From assembly GCF_013369385.1 (NCBI RefSeq), contig NZ_SZTO01000004.1:1-64000 (forward strand): 64,000 nucleotides of DNA, given 5' to 3'. The notes under the pieces are model-generated. The model searched no databases. It worked only from the letters and a program-made list of their open reading frames with translations, and was not told the origin of the DNA. Each line of letters opens with the position of its first letter. The first letter of the stretch is position 1. The stretch comes from Vibrio sp. 05-20-BW147. GTDB lineage: Bacteria; Pseudomonadota; Gammaproteobacteria; Enterobacterales; Vibrionaceae. Shown here piece after piece: positions 27,760 through 37,544 of the stretch. The position numbers and the translations under genes were made by a program.

Positions 27760-27826
27760 TAGGTCATTTTCTTTATGTCACCCGTCTGCTTTTCACGAAG
27801 TAGCAGATGAGTGACATACTCTCCTA

Positions 27827-28591
27827 TTATCGATATTTAGCGATGATCGCTTGATACAAAGTCTGCTGGGCGCCATCACTTGCCGTTTTCTTGAGCACAT
27901 CAATCGCTTGTTGCAGCATACGCACGGAATCTCCACTTACGTCCTTGTTAAAGGCATAATAGAGCTCTCCTTCTTGCAACACGTAAACGGCTTCAAATTC
28001 ATTCGAGTTAAAGCCTGCTTTAGAAATCCACCAGCTTGCGACATTTTCCTCGTATGCCCATAAATCAATTCGCCCTTTATATAACTGCTCCGCAAGGGTT
28101 GATGCGTATGAGCTCTCTTGCATTGAGTTTCTTGGAACCCCTAATTCCAGCAATAGCTGCTCACCAACATCGTCACGAATCACACCAATGCGATATTGGA
28201 CCAAATCGCTGGAGCGGTTAATAACTATCTGAGCATCTTTCTTAGCCATAACAACAATTCTGGTTGAACTGATAGGTCCGACCCAATTAAACAGATTTTC
28301 ACGCAGTTTGGTTCTGGTCATGGAAAACAGCACAGTATGTTTATCAATAAGCGCCGAGCGATATGCCCTCGCCCATGGTTGGACTGAAATATCTTCTTTG
28401 GTGACCGGCTGCATGGCTATAGCGCTTGCAGCCACCAGAAGATCAACCGCAATACCACGAAGTTCCCCCTCTTCAGTGAAGTTATAAGGTGGGTACTCTT
28501 CGGTGAGATAAGTTATTGCTTGTAGATCGGACTTAGCTAGGCTGGTTGTCGCGAGTAGGCAAGTAATAAGAAACAGAATTGAACGGAACAT
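27827..28591 (-). CDS. Periplasmic solute-binding protein, family 3-like
   Basis: 254 residues from the ATG at 28591 (AGGGGG 4 nt upstream), which places a clean signal peptide (MFRSILFLITCLLATTSLA) at the N-terminus; a longer frame start would not. The mature protein shows the amino-acid-binding pattern YLTEEYPPYNFTEEGELRGIAVDLL, RTKLRENLFNWVGPI and a lobe-2 RIGVIRDDVGEQLL. Vibrio has many such proteins without permease genes, as here. Ligand unknown. Confidence 0.78.
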   Translation of the reverse strand: MFRSILFLITCLLATTSLAKSDLQAITYLTEEYPPYNFTEEGELRGIAVDLLVAASAIAMQPVTKEDISVQPWARAYRSALIDKHTVLFSMTRTKLRENLFNWVGPISSTRIVVMAKKDAQIVINRSSDLVQYRIGVIRDDVGEQLLLELGVPRNSMQESSYASTLAEQLYKGRIDLWAYEENVASWWISKAGFNSNEFEAVYVLQEGELYYAFNKDVSGDSVRMLQQAIDVLKKTASDGAQQTLYQAIIAKYR

Positions 28592-28679
28592 AACGCCCCC
28601 TAATTGTGATCCCTTGCAAGTAAATGTAGTCCTGAATTGACACATCTACCAACAAGGAATCACACCGCCACCTGTAAAT

Positions 28680-29348
28680 TCAAAGTTGAGCGTCAGGCTG
28701 ATTTTCGGGTTTGGCGAGATCGAATGCGGGCAGTTGATTGCATGCGGCAACGACGGCATTGATGGTTGGATACGGTGCCATGTTTACGCCAAAACGGAGC
28801 GCGTTATACACCTGAGGGACCAAACATATATCGACGATACTTGGACTAGAACTGACGCTAAAAACACACTCGCCATAGTGTTTACGGTGAGTCAATAGCT
28901 TCTCTTCCACCGCTTTAAAACCCATATGAATCCAATGATGCACCCACAAACGTTTTTGCTCTTCATCCACTTCCAAACTGCCTTCAAGATACTGCAGGAC
29001 CCGAAGATTATTCAGAGGATGAACATCAATCGCGATGTCTTGCGCCAACGCCAACGCTTGATACTTGAGTGGCCCCATAGACGGGATCACTTGAGTCGAT
29101 GAATAGTTATCATCGAGATACTGAATGATAGCCAACGACTGATTGAGTACCAGATCCCCATCCACCAACACGGGCACCAGCTCATTGGGGTTCAGAGCAT
29201 GGTAATGCGCGAGATGCTGCTCTCCGCCATTTTTCACTAAATGAATCGAGTGGTTTTCATAGCGGAGCTGCTTCAGGTTTAAGCAGATCCTCACGCGATA
29301 GGCGGCAGACGATCGCCAATAACCATAGAGTTTAAGACTTGTCTCCAT
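28680..29348 (-). CDS. maiA: Maleylacetoacetate isomerase (GST zeta)
   Basis: 222 residues. It isomerises maleylacetoacetate to fumarylacetoacetate using glutathione, the third step from homogentisate. The N-terminal thioredoxin-fold domain has the zeta-class signature YWRSSAAYRVR (residues 10-20), and NPNELVPVLVDGDLVLNQSLAII carries the glutathione-binding cis-Pro and SxAII. The C-terminal helical domain starts near residue 88. The gene begins 7 nt after fahA and closes the tyrosine-degradation operon. Confidence 0.93.
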   Translation of the reverse strand: METSLKLYGYWRSSAAYRVRICLNLKQLRYENHSIHLVKNGGEQHLAHYHALNPNELVPVLVDGDLVLNQSLAIIQYLDDNYSSTQVIPSMGPLKYQALALAQDIAIDVHPLNNLRVLQYLEGSLEVDEEQKRLWVHHWIHMGFKAVEEKLLTHRKHYGECVFSVSSSPSIVDICLVPQVYNALRFGVNMAPYPTINAVVAACNQLPAFDLAKPENQPDAQL

Positions 29349-29355
29349 ACCAACC

Positions 29356-30375
29356 TCATTTATGCTGATAACGACTCACTTGTTGTTCAATCGCACCAAA
29401 AATAGATTGCCCTTGCGCATCAAACATTTCTAAGCGAATAGAATCGCCAAAACGCATAAATGACGTGCTGGCTTGACCATCACGAATTGTTTCAATCATA
29501 CGAATTTCGGCAATGCACGAATAACCAACACCACCTTCTTCAATCGACGTGCCGTGATCGGTTCCTTGCTTATTCGACACCGTACCAGACCCGATGATGG
29601 CACCTGCAGACAGCGGACGCGTCTTTGCCGCATGCACAATCAGATCGGCAAAATCAAAGGTCATATCTACGCCGGCATTCGGTTTGCCAAACGGTTTATG
29701 GTTGTAGGTTGAGATCAGCGGCAGATGAAGTTTGTTTTCATACCAGGCTTCACCCAGTTCATCCACAGTAACGGCGACGGGAGAAAACGCAGAAGAGGGT
29801 TTGGATTGAAAGAAGCCAAAGCCTTTGGCGAGTTCAGCAGGGATCAGGCCACGCAACGAAACATCATTCACCAGCATCACGAGACGAATCGCGTCTTCTG
29901 CTTGCGCAAAACTGGCCCCCATTGGCACGTCACCGGTGATCACCGCCACTTCACCTTCAAAATCAATGCCCCACTCTTCACTGGCAAATTCAATGTTGTC
30001 ACGTGGTGCGATAAAGGCGTCGGAGCCCCCTTGGTACATGAGCGGGTCTGTCCAAAAACTTTCTGGCATTTCAGCACCGCGGGCTTTGCGCACTAATTCC
30101 ACGTGATTGACGTATGCAGAGCCATCGGCCCACTGATAAGCACGCGGTAACGGTGAATGGACCAAGGTCTCTTCGAACGGCAAGCTTCCCGTCACCTCGC
30201 CTTGATTGAGCGCTTGATAAAGCTCTTTCAGCTTTGGCTCGCACACAGACCAATGATCCAATGCAAGCTGCAATGTCGGCGCAATGTCAGCCGCGGAAAC
30301 ATAACGGCTCAAATCGCGACTAACGACGATCAACTCACCATCGCGATGCTCATTCTTTTTGGTTGCTAATTTCAT
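29356..30375 (-). CDS. fahA: Fumarylacetoacetate hydrolase family protein
   Basis: 339 residues from the ATG at 30375 (AAGGGA just upstream); a GUG start inside hmgA would add 19 residues. It should cleave fumarylacetoacetate to fumarate and acetoacetate. The FAH-family metal site can be read in EWGIDFEGEVAVITGDVPMG (Glu-x-Glu), MLVNDVSLRGLIP (Asp) and the GSGTVSNKQGTDHG loop. Third gene of the operon, between hmgA and maiA. Confidence 0.92.
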   Translation of the reverse strand: MKLATKKNEHRDGELIVVSRDLSRYVSAADIAPTLQLALDHWSVCEPKLKELYQALNQGEVTGSLPFEETLVHSPLPRAYQWADGSAYVNHVELVRKARGAEMPESFWTDPLMYQGGSDAFIAPRDNIEFASEEWGIDFEGEVAVITGDVPMGASFAQAEDAIRLVMLVNDVSLRGLIPAELAKGFGFFQSKPSSAFSPVAVTVDELGEAWYENKLHLPLISTYNHKPFGKPNAGVDMTFDFADLIVHAAKTRPLSAGAIIGSGTVSNKQGTDHGTSIEEGGVGYSCIAEIRMIETIRDGQASTSFMRFGDSIRLEMFDAQGQSIFGAIEQQVSRYQHK

Positions 30376-30415
30376 CTCTCTTCCCTTCTCAAACCTTGCT
30401 GTTCTGTCGTCCGTG

Positions 30416-31552
30416 TTATTTTTGATTTTCACGCCAACTGTAGACGTATTCTTTGTTTTCTACACTGTCGAGCTCTTGTGCAAACGTTAATGCATGGCGC
30501 GTATCAATCATCACCGCGACTTCGTCGGTGAACTTTTTCTTATACTCTTGGCCGGCTTTGAATGCCTTAGGATGCGGCCCGTGGGTAAAGCCTGCCGGGT
30601 GAAACGTCACCATGCCAGCTTCAATGTTGTCGCGGCTGAAAAAATCCCCCGCATGGTAGAACAACACTTCATCATAATCGTCGTTGTTGTGATAAAACGG
30701 CACTTTCAACGCGCCAGGGTCACTTTCGATAGGACGCGGCACGAAGGTGCAAACAACAAAGCCGTTCCCAACAAAGGTGGTGTGTGCTGACGGTGGCAAG
30801 TGATAACGATGAGACATCAATGGGCGTATATCGCGCCAGTTCAGTTTCACTACTGAGAGATCACCATGCCAGCCAATGGCATCCAATGGATTAAACGGAT
30901 AGGTAATCACGCTCACCTTGTCGTGGCGTTTTACTTCCACACGCGTCTCTTGCTCTGAGTATTGCGCTCTGAACTGATCGTTGATCGACGGCGTTTCAAG
31001 TACCGCAGGGTCAAATACCGCGTGATTGCCAACTAACCCTTTCTCTGGCAGTGAATACGCGGCATCGGTGTTTTCAATCATCAAAATAAACATCGCCTCT
31101 GACGGCTCCAAGCGCCAGTTGGTTGAACGCGGGATCATCACGTAATCCCCTTCTCCTACTGACAAATGGCCATAGTCACAGTAAAGGTCGGCCTTACCTT
31201 GATGGATAAAGAGCAGCTCGTCGCCATCGGCGTTTCGCGCCAGAAATTCCATTTTAGTTTGGGTTTTCCAGACTCGAACTTTACATTCGTGATTGTGAAG
31301 CAAATGCGGCACACTCCAAGGAGAGGCTTGATTGGCGCTGGTTACGCGAGTGAAATCAAACGCTCTCGGTCTTAAATCGCCTTGCCAATCGACCCAGCCT
31401 GTTGGGGCATGTTGATGATGAAAATGCGCAGCGGGGCCAAAGAACCCACTACGCCCCGCTTCACGTTCGTAAATCGCCTCTTCGGGAAAATCGGCATGTG
31501 CCTGCTTGGAGCAGACACCTTCCCGATGAGGAAAGGTGATCCATTTATGCAT
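30416..31552 (-). CDS. hmgA: Homogentisate 1,2-dioxygenase
   Basis: 378 residues, a cupin iron(II) ring-cleaving enzyme turning homogentisate into maleylacetoacetate. The N-terminus carries RSGFFGPAAHFHHQHAPTGW. The likely iron ligands are in YHNNDDYDEVLFYHAGDFFS (His/Glu) and HPAGFTHGPHP (His). The ATG at 31552 overlaps the hpd stop by 8 nt (ATGCATAA), with GGAG upstream, giving translational coupling. Loss of this gene in Vibrio causes homogentisate build-up and brown pyomelanin; here the frame is intact. Confidence 0.92.
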   Translation of the reverse strand: MHKWITFPHREGVCSKQAHADFPEEAIYEREAGRSGFFGPAAHFHHQHAPTGWVDWQGDLRPRAFDFTRVTSANQASPWSVPHLLHNHECKVRVWKTQTKMEFLARNADGDELLFIHQGKADLYCDYGHLSVGEGDYVMIPRSTNWRLEPSEAMFILMIENTDAAYSLPEKGLVGNHAVFDPAVLETPSINDQFRAQYSEQETRVEVKRHDKVSVITYPFNPLDAIGWHGDLSVVKLNWRDIRPLMSHRYHLPPSAHTTFVGNGFVVCTFVPRPIESDPGALKVPFYHNNDDYDEVLFYHAGDFFSRDNIEAGMVTFHPAGFTHGPHPKAFKAGQEYKKKFTDEVAVMIDTRHALTFAQELDSVENKEYVYSWRENQK

Positions 31553-32618
31553 TATTGAGTACTCCACGGCGAATTTGATCTTCTTCTATCGATTCGAATA
31601 GCGCTTTGAAGTTACCTTCGCCAAAACCTTCATTGCCTTTACGCTGAATGATTTCAAAGAAGACAGGCCCGATAACCGTCTGGGTAAAGATCTGTAGCAA
31701 AATGCCATCTTTTAGCGGTGCACCATCGATCAGGATGCGTAAATCACGCAATCGAGACACATCTTCTTTGTGTCCTTCAACACGGCTATCTACTTTGTCG
31801 TAATAGGTATCCGGCGTGGGCATAAAGTCCATACCTCGGTCGCGCAGCGTTTGAACCGTTTGGTAGATGTCGTCCGTGGTGAGCGCGATGTGTTGAATGC
31901 CTTCACCATTGTACTCACGAATGAACTCTTCGATTTGTGACTTATCGTCCGAAGATTCATTGATTGGGATACGAATTTTGCCACATGGTGCGGTCATCGC
32001 TCGGCTCACCAGACCGGTGAGTTTCCCTTCAATATCGAAATAACGAATTTCACGGAAATTACCAATACGCTCATAGAATCCCGCCCAAGTATCCATGTTG
32101 CCGCGTTTTACGTTGTGGGTAAGGTGGTCAATTTCATACAGGCCAACATCCGACTTCGCTAGGCGCTGAGCGGCGTCATCATAAAACCGAAAATCGACAT
32201 CGTAGATACTCTGCTTACCATAGCGATCGACAAAATAGAGCAAGCTGCCACCAATGCCATACACAGCCGGGATACTCAGCTCCATCGGCCCGATTTCTGT
32301 TTTGTATTCTTCTGCGCCATTGGTCAATGCGTGCTTAAGTGCTGACGCTGCATCCTGCACTCGAAATGCCATCCCACATACTGAAGGTCCATGAACTTTT
32401 GCAAACTCCTCAGCCTGACTGTGCGGCTGAGCATTAACGACAAAGTTGATATCGCCCTGGCGATATAGCCAAGCTTCTTTCGAGCGATGCTTGGCGACTT
32501 CCGCAAAGCCCAGCGAGGAAAACAAATGCTTAAGCTGCTCGATACCTGTGTTATCTGCGGCGGTGTATTCGACAAACTCAAATCCGTCTGTGCCCAGTGG
32601 GTTGATTGCATCCACCAT
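31545..32618 (-). CDS. hpd: 4-hydroxyphenylpyruvate dioxygenase
   Basis: 357 residues. It converts 4-hydroxyphenylpyruvate to homogentisate, the committed step of tyrosine catabolism. Two vicinal-oxygen-chelate halves are present. The iron ligands are expected in EIDHLTHNV (His), GIQHIALTTDDI (His) and FFEIIQRKGNEGFGEGNF (Glu), the last being a hallmark of the enzyme. AAAGGAG precedes the ATG at 32618. First gene of hpd-hmgA-fahA-maiA. Two TyrR-like boxes lie upstream, so aromatic amino-acid control is likely. Confidence 0.95.
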   Translation of the reverse strand: MVDAINPLGTDGFEFVEYTAADNTGIEQLKHLFSSLGFAEVAKHRSKEAWLYRQGDINFVVNAQPHSQAEEFAKVHGPSVCGMAFRVQDAASALKHALTNGAEEYKTEIGPMELSIPAVYGIGGSLLYFVDRYGKQSIYDVDFRFYDDAAQRLAKSDVGLYEIDHLTHNVKRGNMDTWAGFYERIGNFREIRYFDIEGKLTGLVSRAMTAPCGKIRIPINESSDDKSQIEEFIREYNGEGIQHIALTTDDIYQTVQTLRDRGMDFMPTPDTYYDKVDSRVEGHKEDVSRLRDLRILIDGAPLKDGILLQIFTQTVIGPVFFEIIQRKGNEGFGEGNFKALFESIEEDQIRRGVLNNA

Positions 32619-32735
32619 GACTTTCTCCTTTTAGACTGCTTTTATTTTGGTTAACACTTTGTTAACTTGAACCAGAGTTAGAAGAATTGGAATAGCGCCT
32701 GTCTACTCAAGAAAAACTCAATCCATACGCCAAAA

Positions 32736-32753
32736 TGTAAAGCATTTGTTACA
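32736..32753. promoter_or_regulatory. TyrR/PhhR-type box upstream of hpd
   Basis: TGTAAA-N6-GTTACA, one mismatch from the TGTAAA-N6-TTTACA consensus of the TyrR family. It lies 118-135 bp before the hpd start. Confidence 0.6.
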
Positions 32754-32850
32754 CCACGTGCCAATAACCATAATCTGACTCAAAAGCGTGCCATTCCTTC
32801 TTCGATTACCCCTTTGCGTTGTACGAGGCAATTTACACACCAATCGCAAA

Positions 32851-32868
32851 TGTAAACATTATGTTAAC
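32851..32868. promoter_or_regulatory. Weaker second TyrR-type box
   Basis: TGTAAA-N6-GTTAAC keeps the left half-site fully. It lies about 233 bp before hpd and on the hpd side of the divergent peptidase gene, so it could affect either. Confidence 0.4.
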
Positions 32869-33027
32869 CAATGACTGATGGTTATTTTTTCGCTGTTTAA
32901 AACGTCATTATTGTGTCAGTCAGTCCGTTTATTTGATTCAACGCAGTTTTATTGTCTGCCAACTATGCACAATGGAGCATTCTGTTCCTACACGGGCGCT
33001 GCCCACAGCAAAAGAGAGATCAGCCGA

Positions 33028-34134
33028 ATGATTCCAGTAAACCAAGAACGTCTTATCGAGCATTTTTGTCAGCTAGTGCGTATCGACAGTGAGTCGATGA
33101 ATGAAAAAGCGATTGCCGAAGCGCTGGCTGAACAGTTGGGCGACATGGGTTTTACCGTGCACAAACTGCCTGTGCCAGAACACATCTCCAATGGCTTTAA
33201 CGTCTATGCACGCCTAGAGGGTGAGCTTGAAGGTTCCATCTTGTTAAGCTGTCACATGGATACCGTGGCGCCGGGCAATGGCATTGAGCCTGTGATTGAA
33301 GATGGCATTATCCGTTCAAAAGGAAACACCATTCTTGGTGGTGATGACAAATCGGGCATCGCCGCCATTATGGAAGCGGTCCGTTTGTTGAAAGAGCAGA
33401 ATCAACAGCACAAAACCATTGAGCTGGCCTTTACTGTGCATGAAGAAGGCGGCCTGTTTGGTTCCGAATATTTTGATATGAGCTACGTCACTGCTCAGCA
33501 AGCGATTGTACTGGATACCGGTGGCCCAATTGGCTCTATTGTCACGGCGGCACCTGGCCAACAGAAAATCGTCGCCACGATTAAAGGCCGCCCTGCCCAC
33601 GCAGGTTTGGCCCCAGAAGAAGGCATCAGTGCCATTATGGTTGCCGCCGATGCCATCAATCAAATGAAGTTGTTGCGTATTGACGCGGAAACGACCGCCA
33701 ATATTGGTTCGGTTCACGGCGGTCAGGCGACAAACATTGTCATGCCTGAGTTGAAAATTGTTGCGGAAGCTCGCTCGCTTAATGCAGCAAAGCTCGATGC
33801 ACAAGTCGAGCACATGATCACGACTTTTGAGCGTGTCGCCGAAAAACATGGTGCGGAAGTTGAGATTGAGTCCAGCCGTGCGTACAACGCGTTTGTGCTT
33901 AGCGATGATCATCCTCACGTGGTGGAAATTAAGCAAGCTTTTGCGGACATTGGTGTGGACGCGATGACCAAAGGCACTGGAGGTGGTAGTGATGCCAATA
34001 ACTTCAATGCCAAGGGTTTAACGACGGTCAATCTTTCCACCGGCATGTCAAAAGTACACACCACGGAAGAGTTCATTGCCATTGCGGACATGGTCAAAAT
34101 CACCGAATTTTTGACTCACTACTTAGCCAAGTAA
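33028..34134 (+). CDS. M20 metallopeptidase (peptidase T-like)
   Basis: 368 residues from the ATG at 33028 (AGAGAGAT upstream). A dizinc aminopeptidase of family M20. The zinc ligands are in LSCHMDTVAPG (His, Asp), GGDDKSG (bridging Asp), VHEEGGLFG (catalytic Glu and Glu ligand), VLDTGGPIG (Asp) and the last His in SKVHTTEE. A dimerisation domain occupies about residues 185-290. The size and motifs are those of the PepT-like / M20D-type tripeptidase group; the exact peptide specificity is not decidable. Cytoplasmic, monocistronic, ends in a strong terminator. Confidence 0.9.
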   Translation: MIPVNQERLIEHFCQLVRIDSESMNEKAIAEALAEQLGDMGFTVHKLPVPEHISNGFNVYARLEGELEGSILLSCHMDTVAPGNGIEPVIEDGIIRSKGNTILGGDDKSGIAAIMEAVRLLKEQNQQHKTIELAFTVHEEGGLFGSEYFDMSYVTAQQAIVLDTGGPIGSIVTAAPGQQKIVATIKGRPAHAGLAPEEGISAIMVAADAINQMKLLRIDAETTANIGSVHGGQATNIVMPELKIVAEARSLNAAKLDAQVEHMITTFERVAEKHGAEVEIESSRAYNAFVLSDDHPHVVEIKQAFADIGVDAMTKGTGGGSDANNFNAKGLTTVNLSTGMSKVHTTEEFIAIADMVKITEFLTHYLAK

Positions 34135-34142
34135 CCCCTTCG

Positions 34143-34170
34143 ACGCACTGGCCTCGCCAGTGCGTTTTCT
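34143..34170 (+). terminator. Terminator after the M20 peptidase
   Basis: A 10-bp perfect stem ACGCACTGGC/GCCAGTGCGT with loop CTC, then TTTTCT. Confidence 0.9.
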
Positions 34171-34363
34171 CTGTTGTTTGTTTCCTCTCCTATTTTTCTC
34201 TCGGACCCAAGTTCTGATCACCCATTGCGTTGAAAGTTCTTTAGATCTCGCAAAGCAATGAAACGAGAGCTTATCTTTCATAGATTTATCGATAATCATC
34301 ACATTTAGTTGCTATTCAAATGATTACTATGCATTTGGTTTTAATTAATAACGTGATAATCAA

Positions 34364-36268
34364 ATGAAAAAGACCCTGTTAACCAGTGCAATAGCGCTCT
34401 CCCTGACTTTTCCAGCCCTCGCCGCGAATGGCGATATCCATAACGTTACGATTCTCGGCACATCCGATCTTCACGGCCATTTTATGCCTTGGGACTACGC
34501 TGCGGACAAACTCAATATGAGCGGCAGCCTGAGCCAAATCGCCACCAAAGTAAAAGCGATTCGCCAAGAACAAAATAACGTCATCTTGGTCGACGCAGGT
34601 GACACCATTCAAGGCAACTTTGTCGAAACGTTTAAAGAAGAGCCGATCGATCCAATGATGCTCGGCTTCAATGAGATGAACTATGACGTTTGGGTATTAG
34701 GCAATCATGAGTTTGATTTTGGCTTGAACGTGCTTAATCGCTCTCTCACCCAATTCAAAGGCACCTCTCTGGCAGGTAACATTCAACGCCCTGATGGCAA
34801 CCCTTTTTTGCCGGGTTACACCATCATCGAGCGTGGCGGGATCAAAATTGGCGTGATCGGAATGGACACACCCATGACGCAAGTCTTCGCTGAAGGAACC
34901 AATCGCCTTGAAGGGATGACCTTCACTAACCCGACGCTGGAAGTGAAAAAAATCGTCAAGCAGATTGAGGGCAAAGTCGATGCGATTGTGCTAGTTGCCC
35001 ACATGGGCCTCGACAATGAAAATGACATCGCAGACACCGGTGTCACCGACATTGCCAACGGTAACCCAGAGCTCGATGCCATTGTGGCCGGCCACATGCA
35101 TACGCGCATTGATAAAGCCGTGGTCAATGGCGTCATCATCACCGAGCCCGACAAATATGGCCGCGCGCTGTCACGCATTGACTTGCAGTTTGAAGAGCAA
35201 AATGGCCAGTTCACCTTGATCAACAAAGACAGCTACACCTACAAGATCAAAGGCGTCGATTCGGATGACAAGATGGAATCGCTCTACGAACCGTATCACA
35301 AGCGTCTGCGTGAAATGGCCAACCGCGAAGTGGCACAGCTAACTGGCGTGAATTTAGTACCAGAAAACGACATTCGTGGTATCCCGCAAGTGCATATTCA
35401 AGACACAGGGATCAGTGCACTTTTCCAAGAAGCGAGTTTTTTCTACGCACCTCAAGCCAACGTCATTGCACTGCAAATTGACAATGACAACGCCAAGTTG
35501 GACGTAGGCCCAATCAAAGCTAAAGACATCGCATACAACTACCAATATGCGGGTGGCGAGATCACGGTTTATCAAATGACGGGCAAAGAGTTGAAGCAGT
35601 ACATGGAATGGTCTGCTGGTTACTTCAATTCTGTGCAAGCGGGGGATGTGACATACAGCTTTAATCCTGAAAGACGCGCCTCAAAGTACTCAACCAACGA
35701 CTTCTTCGCGGGCGTCACCTACACCATCGACTTAACTCAGCAAGCAGGCCAACGCATTACTGATCTCAAGTTTGCCGATGGCAAACCCGTGTTAGACGAC
35801 AGCGAGATTCGCCTCGGTATGAACAGCTACCGTATGGGCCATTTGACCAAAAAAGGCGGCGTATTAGAGGGCAAAACCTTCCCTGTTCTGTTTGATACCG
35901 AAGCAAAATATGGAGAGGAACAAGGCACCATCCGAAATCTCACCATCCGCTACCTCACCGAGCAGAAGCAAGGACAATACGTTGGCCAACCGATGCAACG
36001 CTGGAAACTCTCTGGTTTGCAGGGGTTTGAGAAAGAAAGGGCGATCGTCAAACAGTTGATCAACGAAGGCAAAATCGATGTACCTTCCAGTGAAGATGGC
36101 CGCTACACCAATATTGCTTCAATGAATGTCAAAGCACTGGTGTTCACCAATCCACAGGCTAAAAACGAAGCCATTACTTCTCGCCTTGCTAAAATTGAGG
36201 AAGCGAATCCTGCGGAGAAACAACATCTTAAGCGCGAGTTGATCCTCATCGAAGCACTGAACCCATAA
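34364..36268 (+). CDS. Periplasmic 5'-nucleotidase / 2',3'-cyclic phosphodiesterase family
   Basis: 634 residues with a signal peptide (MKKTLLTSAIALSLTFPALAA). The metallophosphoesterase domain (25-330) shows GTSDLHGHFMPWD, VDAGDTIQGN, LGNHEFDFG, VLVAHMGLD and VAGHMHTR, the dimetal-site motifs. The C-terminal substrate-specificity domain follows (about 335-580, including YQYAGGEITVYQMTGKELKQYMEWSAGYFN). The order is that of UshA/CpdB-like enzymes that salvage nucleotides in the periplasm. Whether it prefers nucleotides or cyclic phosphates cannot be told. The extra C-terminal 50 residues are helical. Confidence 0.9.
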   Translation: MKKTLLTSAIALSLTFPALAANGDIHNVTILGTSDLHGHFMPWDYAADKLNMSGSLSQIATKVKAIRQEQNNVILVDAGDTIQGNFVETFKEEPIDPMMLGFNEMNYDVWVLGNHEFDFGLNVLNRSLTQFKGTSLAGNIQRPDGNPFLPGYTIIERGGIKIGVIGMDTPMTQVFAEGTNRLEGMTFTNPTLEVKKIVKQIEGKVDAIVLVAHMGLDNENDIADTGVTDIANGNPELDAIVAGHMHTRIDKAVVNGVIITEPDKYGRALSRIDLQFEEQNGQFTLINKDSYTYKIKGVDSDDKMESLYEPYHKRLREMANREVAQLTGVNLVPENDIRGIPQVHIQDTGISALFQEASFFYAPQANVIALQIDNDNAKLDVGPIKAKDIAYNYQYAGGEITVYQMTGKELKQYMEWSAGYFNSVQAGDVTYSFNPERRASKYSTNDFFAGVTYTIDLTQQAGQRITDLKFADGKPVLDDSEIRLGMNSYRMGHLTKKGGVLEGKTFPVLFDTEAKYGEEQGTIRNLTIRYLTEQKQGQYVGQPMQRWKLSGLQGFEKERAIVKQLINEGKIDVPSSEDGRYTNIASMNVKALVFTNPQAKNEAITSRLAKIEEANPAEKQHLKRELILIEALNP

Positions 36269-36276
36269 ACCACGTC

Positions 36277-36306
36277 TGTGCACCTCTTGGTAGGTGCACA
36301 TTTTTT
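36277..36306 (+). terminator. Terminator after the 5'-nucleotidase gene
   Basis: TGTGCACCT pairs with AGGTGCACA, followed by TTTTTT. Confidence 0.9.
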
Positions 36307-36385
36307 CTCTCGCAAAATTGTCACAATAAAATTCCCTTCCGCGCGCTTTTGCCTGTCGACATCACAAAAAAAATAGGATAGTTTT

Positions 36386-36401
36386 AGATGTATAGACGTC
36401 T
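36386..36401. promoter_or_regulatory. Tandem MetJ boxes upstream of metA
   Basis: Two adjoining 8-mers, AGATGTAT and AGACGTCT, 28 bp before the metA start. The second is a perfect match to the met-box consensus AGACGTCT and the first differs at two bases. The MetJ-SAM repressor binds such tandem boxes. Confidence 0.85.
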
Positions 36402-36428
36402 AAAAGAGATTAGCTTAGGGAGAAAGCT

Positions 36429-37370
36429 GTGCCTATTCGTATTCCAGATCAATTACCAGCCGCCGATGTTTTGCGTACTGAAAACATCTTCGTCATGAAC
36501 GAAACTCGTGCAGCAAGCCAAGAGATTCGTCCACTAAGGGTGCTGATTCTCAATTTGATGCCGAAAAAAATTGAGACCGAGACTCAGTTTTTACGCCTGC
36601 TTTCCAACAGTCCACTTCAGGTTAACGTTGAGTTGCTACGCATTGACGATCGCCCGAGCAAAAACACCCCTACTGAACATCTCGACAATTTTTATCGTCA
36701 GTTTGAGATGGTGAAAAACCGTAACTTCGACGGCCTGATCATCACTGGCGCGCCGCTTGGTTTGGTGCAGTTTGAAGATGTCATTTACTGGGATCACCTC
36801 AAAACCATTATGGAATGGGCCAAATCCCATGTGACTTCCACCCTCTATGTTTGTTGGGCAGCACAAGCTGGGCTCAAACTGCTCTACGATTTGCCGAAGA
36901 AAACGCGTAAAGAGAAGCTCTCTGGCGTATATCACCACCGTATTCACAAACCTTACCATCCGGTTTTACGTGGTTTTGATGATTCTTTCTTGGCGCCCCA
37001 TTCTCGCTACGCCGATTTTTCACCAGAGTATCTCGCAGAACACACCGATTTGGATATTCTCGCCACGTCTGACGATGCAGGCGTGTACCTAGCCACCACC
37101 AAAGACAAGCGCAACGTCTTTGTTACTGGCCATCCAGAATATGACCCGCACACGCTGCACAATGAATACATTCGCGATTTGGGTGAAGGCATGGAACCGG
37201 CGATTCCGGTTAACTACTACCCCAACGACAACCCAGATAATCCGCCAATTGCAAGCTGGCGTAGCCACGGCCATCTGCTTTTCTCGAACTGGTTGAACTA
37301 CTGCGTCTACCAACAAACGCCTTACGATCTCGATCATTTCAGCGAAGAAGCGTTTACCAAGGACGAATAG
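36429..37370 (+). CDS. metA: Homoserine O-acyltransferase (succinyltransferase)
   Basis: 313 residues from a GUG at 36429 (AGGGAG upstream). It acylates homoserine in methionine biosynthesis. Catalytic Cys142 (YVCWAAQAG), His235 and Glu237 (GHPEYD) form the triad. The N-terminus [15 protein letters not shown] is the family hallmark. Whether succinyl- or acetyl-CoA is used depends on an active-site residue and cannot be asserted here, although the GAPLG segment is the succinyl/acetyl-determining region. Repression by MetJ is supported by the boxes upstream. Confidence 0.95.
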   Translation: MPIRIPDQLPAADVLRTENIFVMNETRAASQEIRPLRVLILNLMPKKIETETQFLRLLSNSPLQVNVELLRIDDRPSKNTPTEHLDNFYRQFEMVKNRNFDGLIITGAPLGLVQFEDVIYWDHLKTIMEWAKSHVTSTLYVCWAAQAGLKLLYDLPKKTRKEKLSGVYHHRIHKPYHPVLRGFDDSFLAPHSRYADFSPEYLAEHTDLDILATSDDAGVYLATTKDKRNVFVTGHPEYDPHTLHNEYIRDLGEGMEPAIPVNYYPNDNPDNPPIASWRSHGHLLFSNWLNYCVYQQTPYDLDHFSEEAFTKDE

Positions 37371-37398
37371 CGCCACACGAAATCAAACCGTTCTTTTA

Positions 37399-37428
37399 CA
37401 ACAGGCCGCCTTTCACGTGGCCTGTTGT
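37399..37428 (+). terminator. Hairpin after metA
   Basis: A 10-bp stem ACAACAGGCC/GGCCTGTTGT with a 10-nt loop. It is not followed by a proper T-run, so termination is only probable. Confidence 0.55.
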
Positions 37429-37544
37429 CGTTTATACCCGTTAATCGTTTATGCAAAGTGACTCGCATTGTCGATGTCGATTGGTAGGCAATAGACCCCA
37501 AGGATTTATCATCTCTTCAGGCCACATTAAAAAGAACGAAAACG

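Larger units (their letters stand above)
32619..33027. other. Divergent intergenic region hpd / M20 peptidase
   Basis: About 400 bases with the two TyrR-type boxes. A plus-strand in-frame extension of the peptidase from 32878 has no conserved sequence and no ribosome site, so I treat it as non-coding. Confidence 0.6.
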
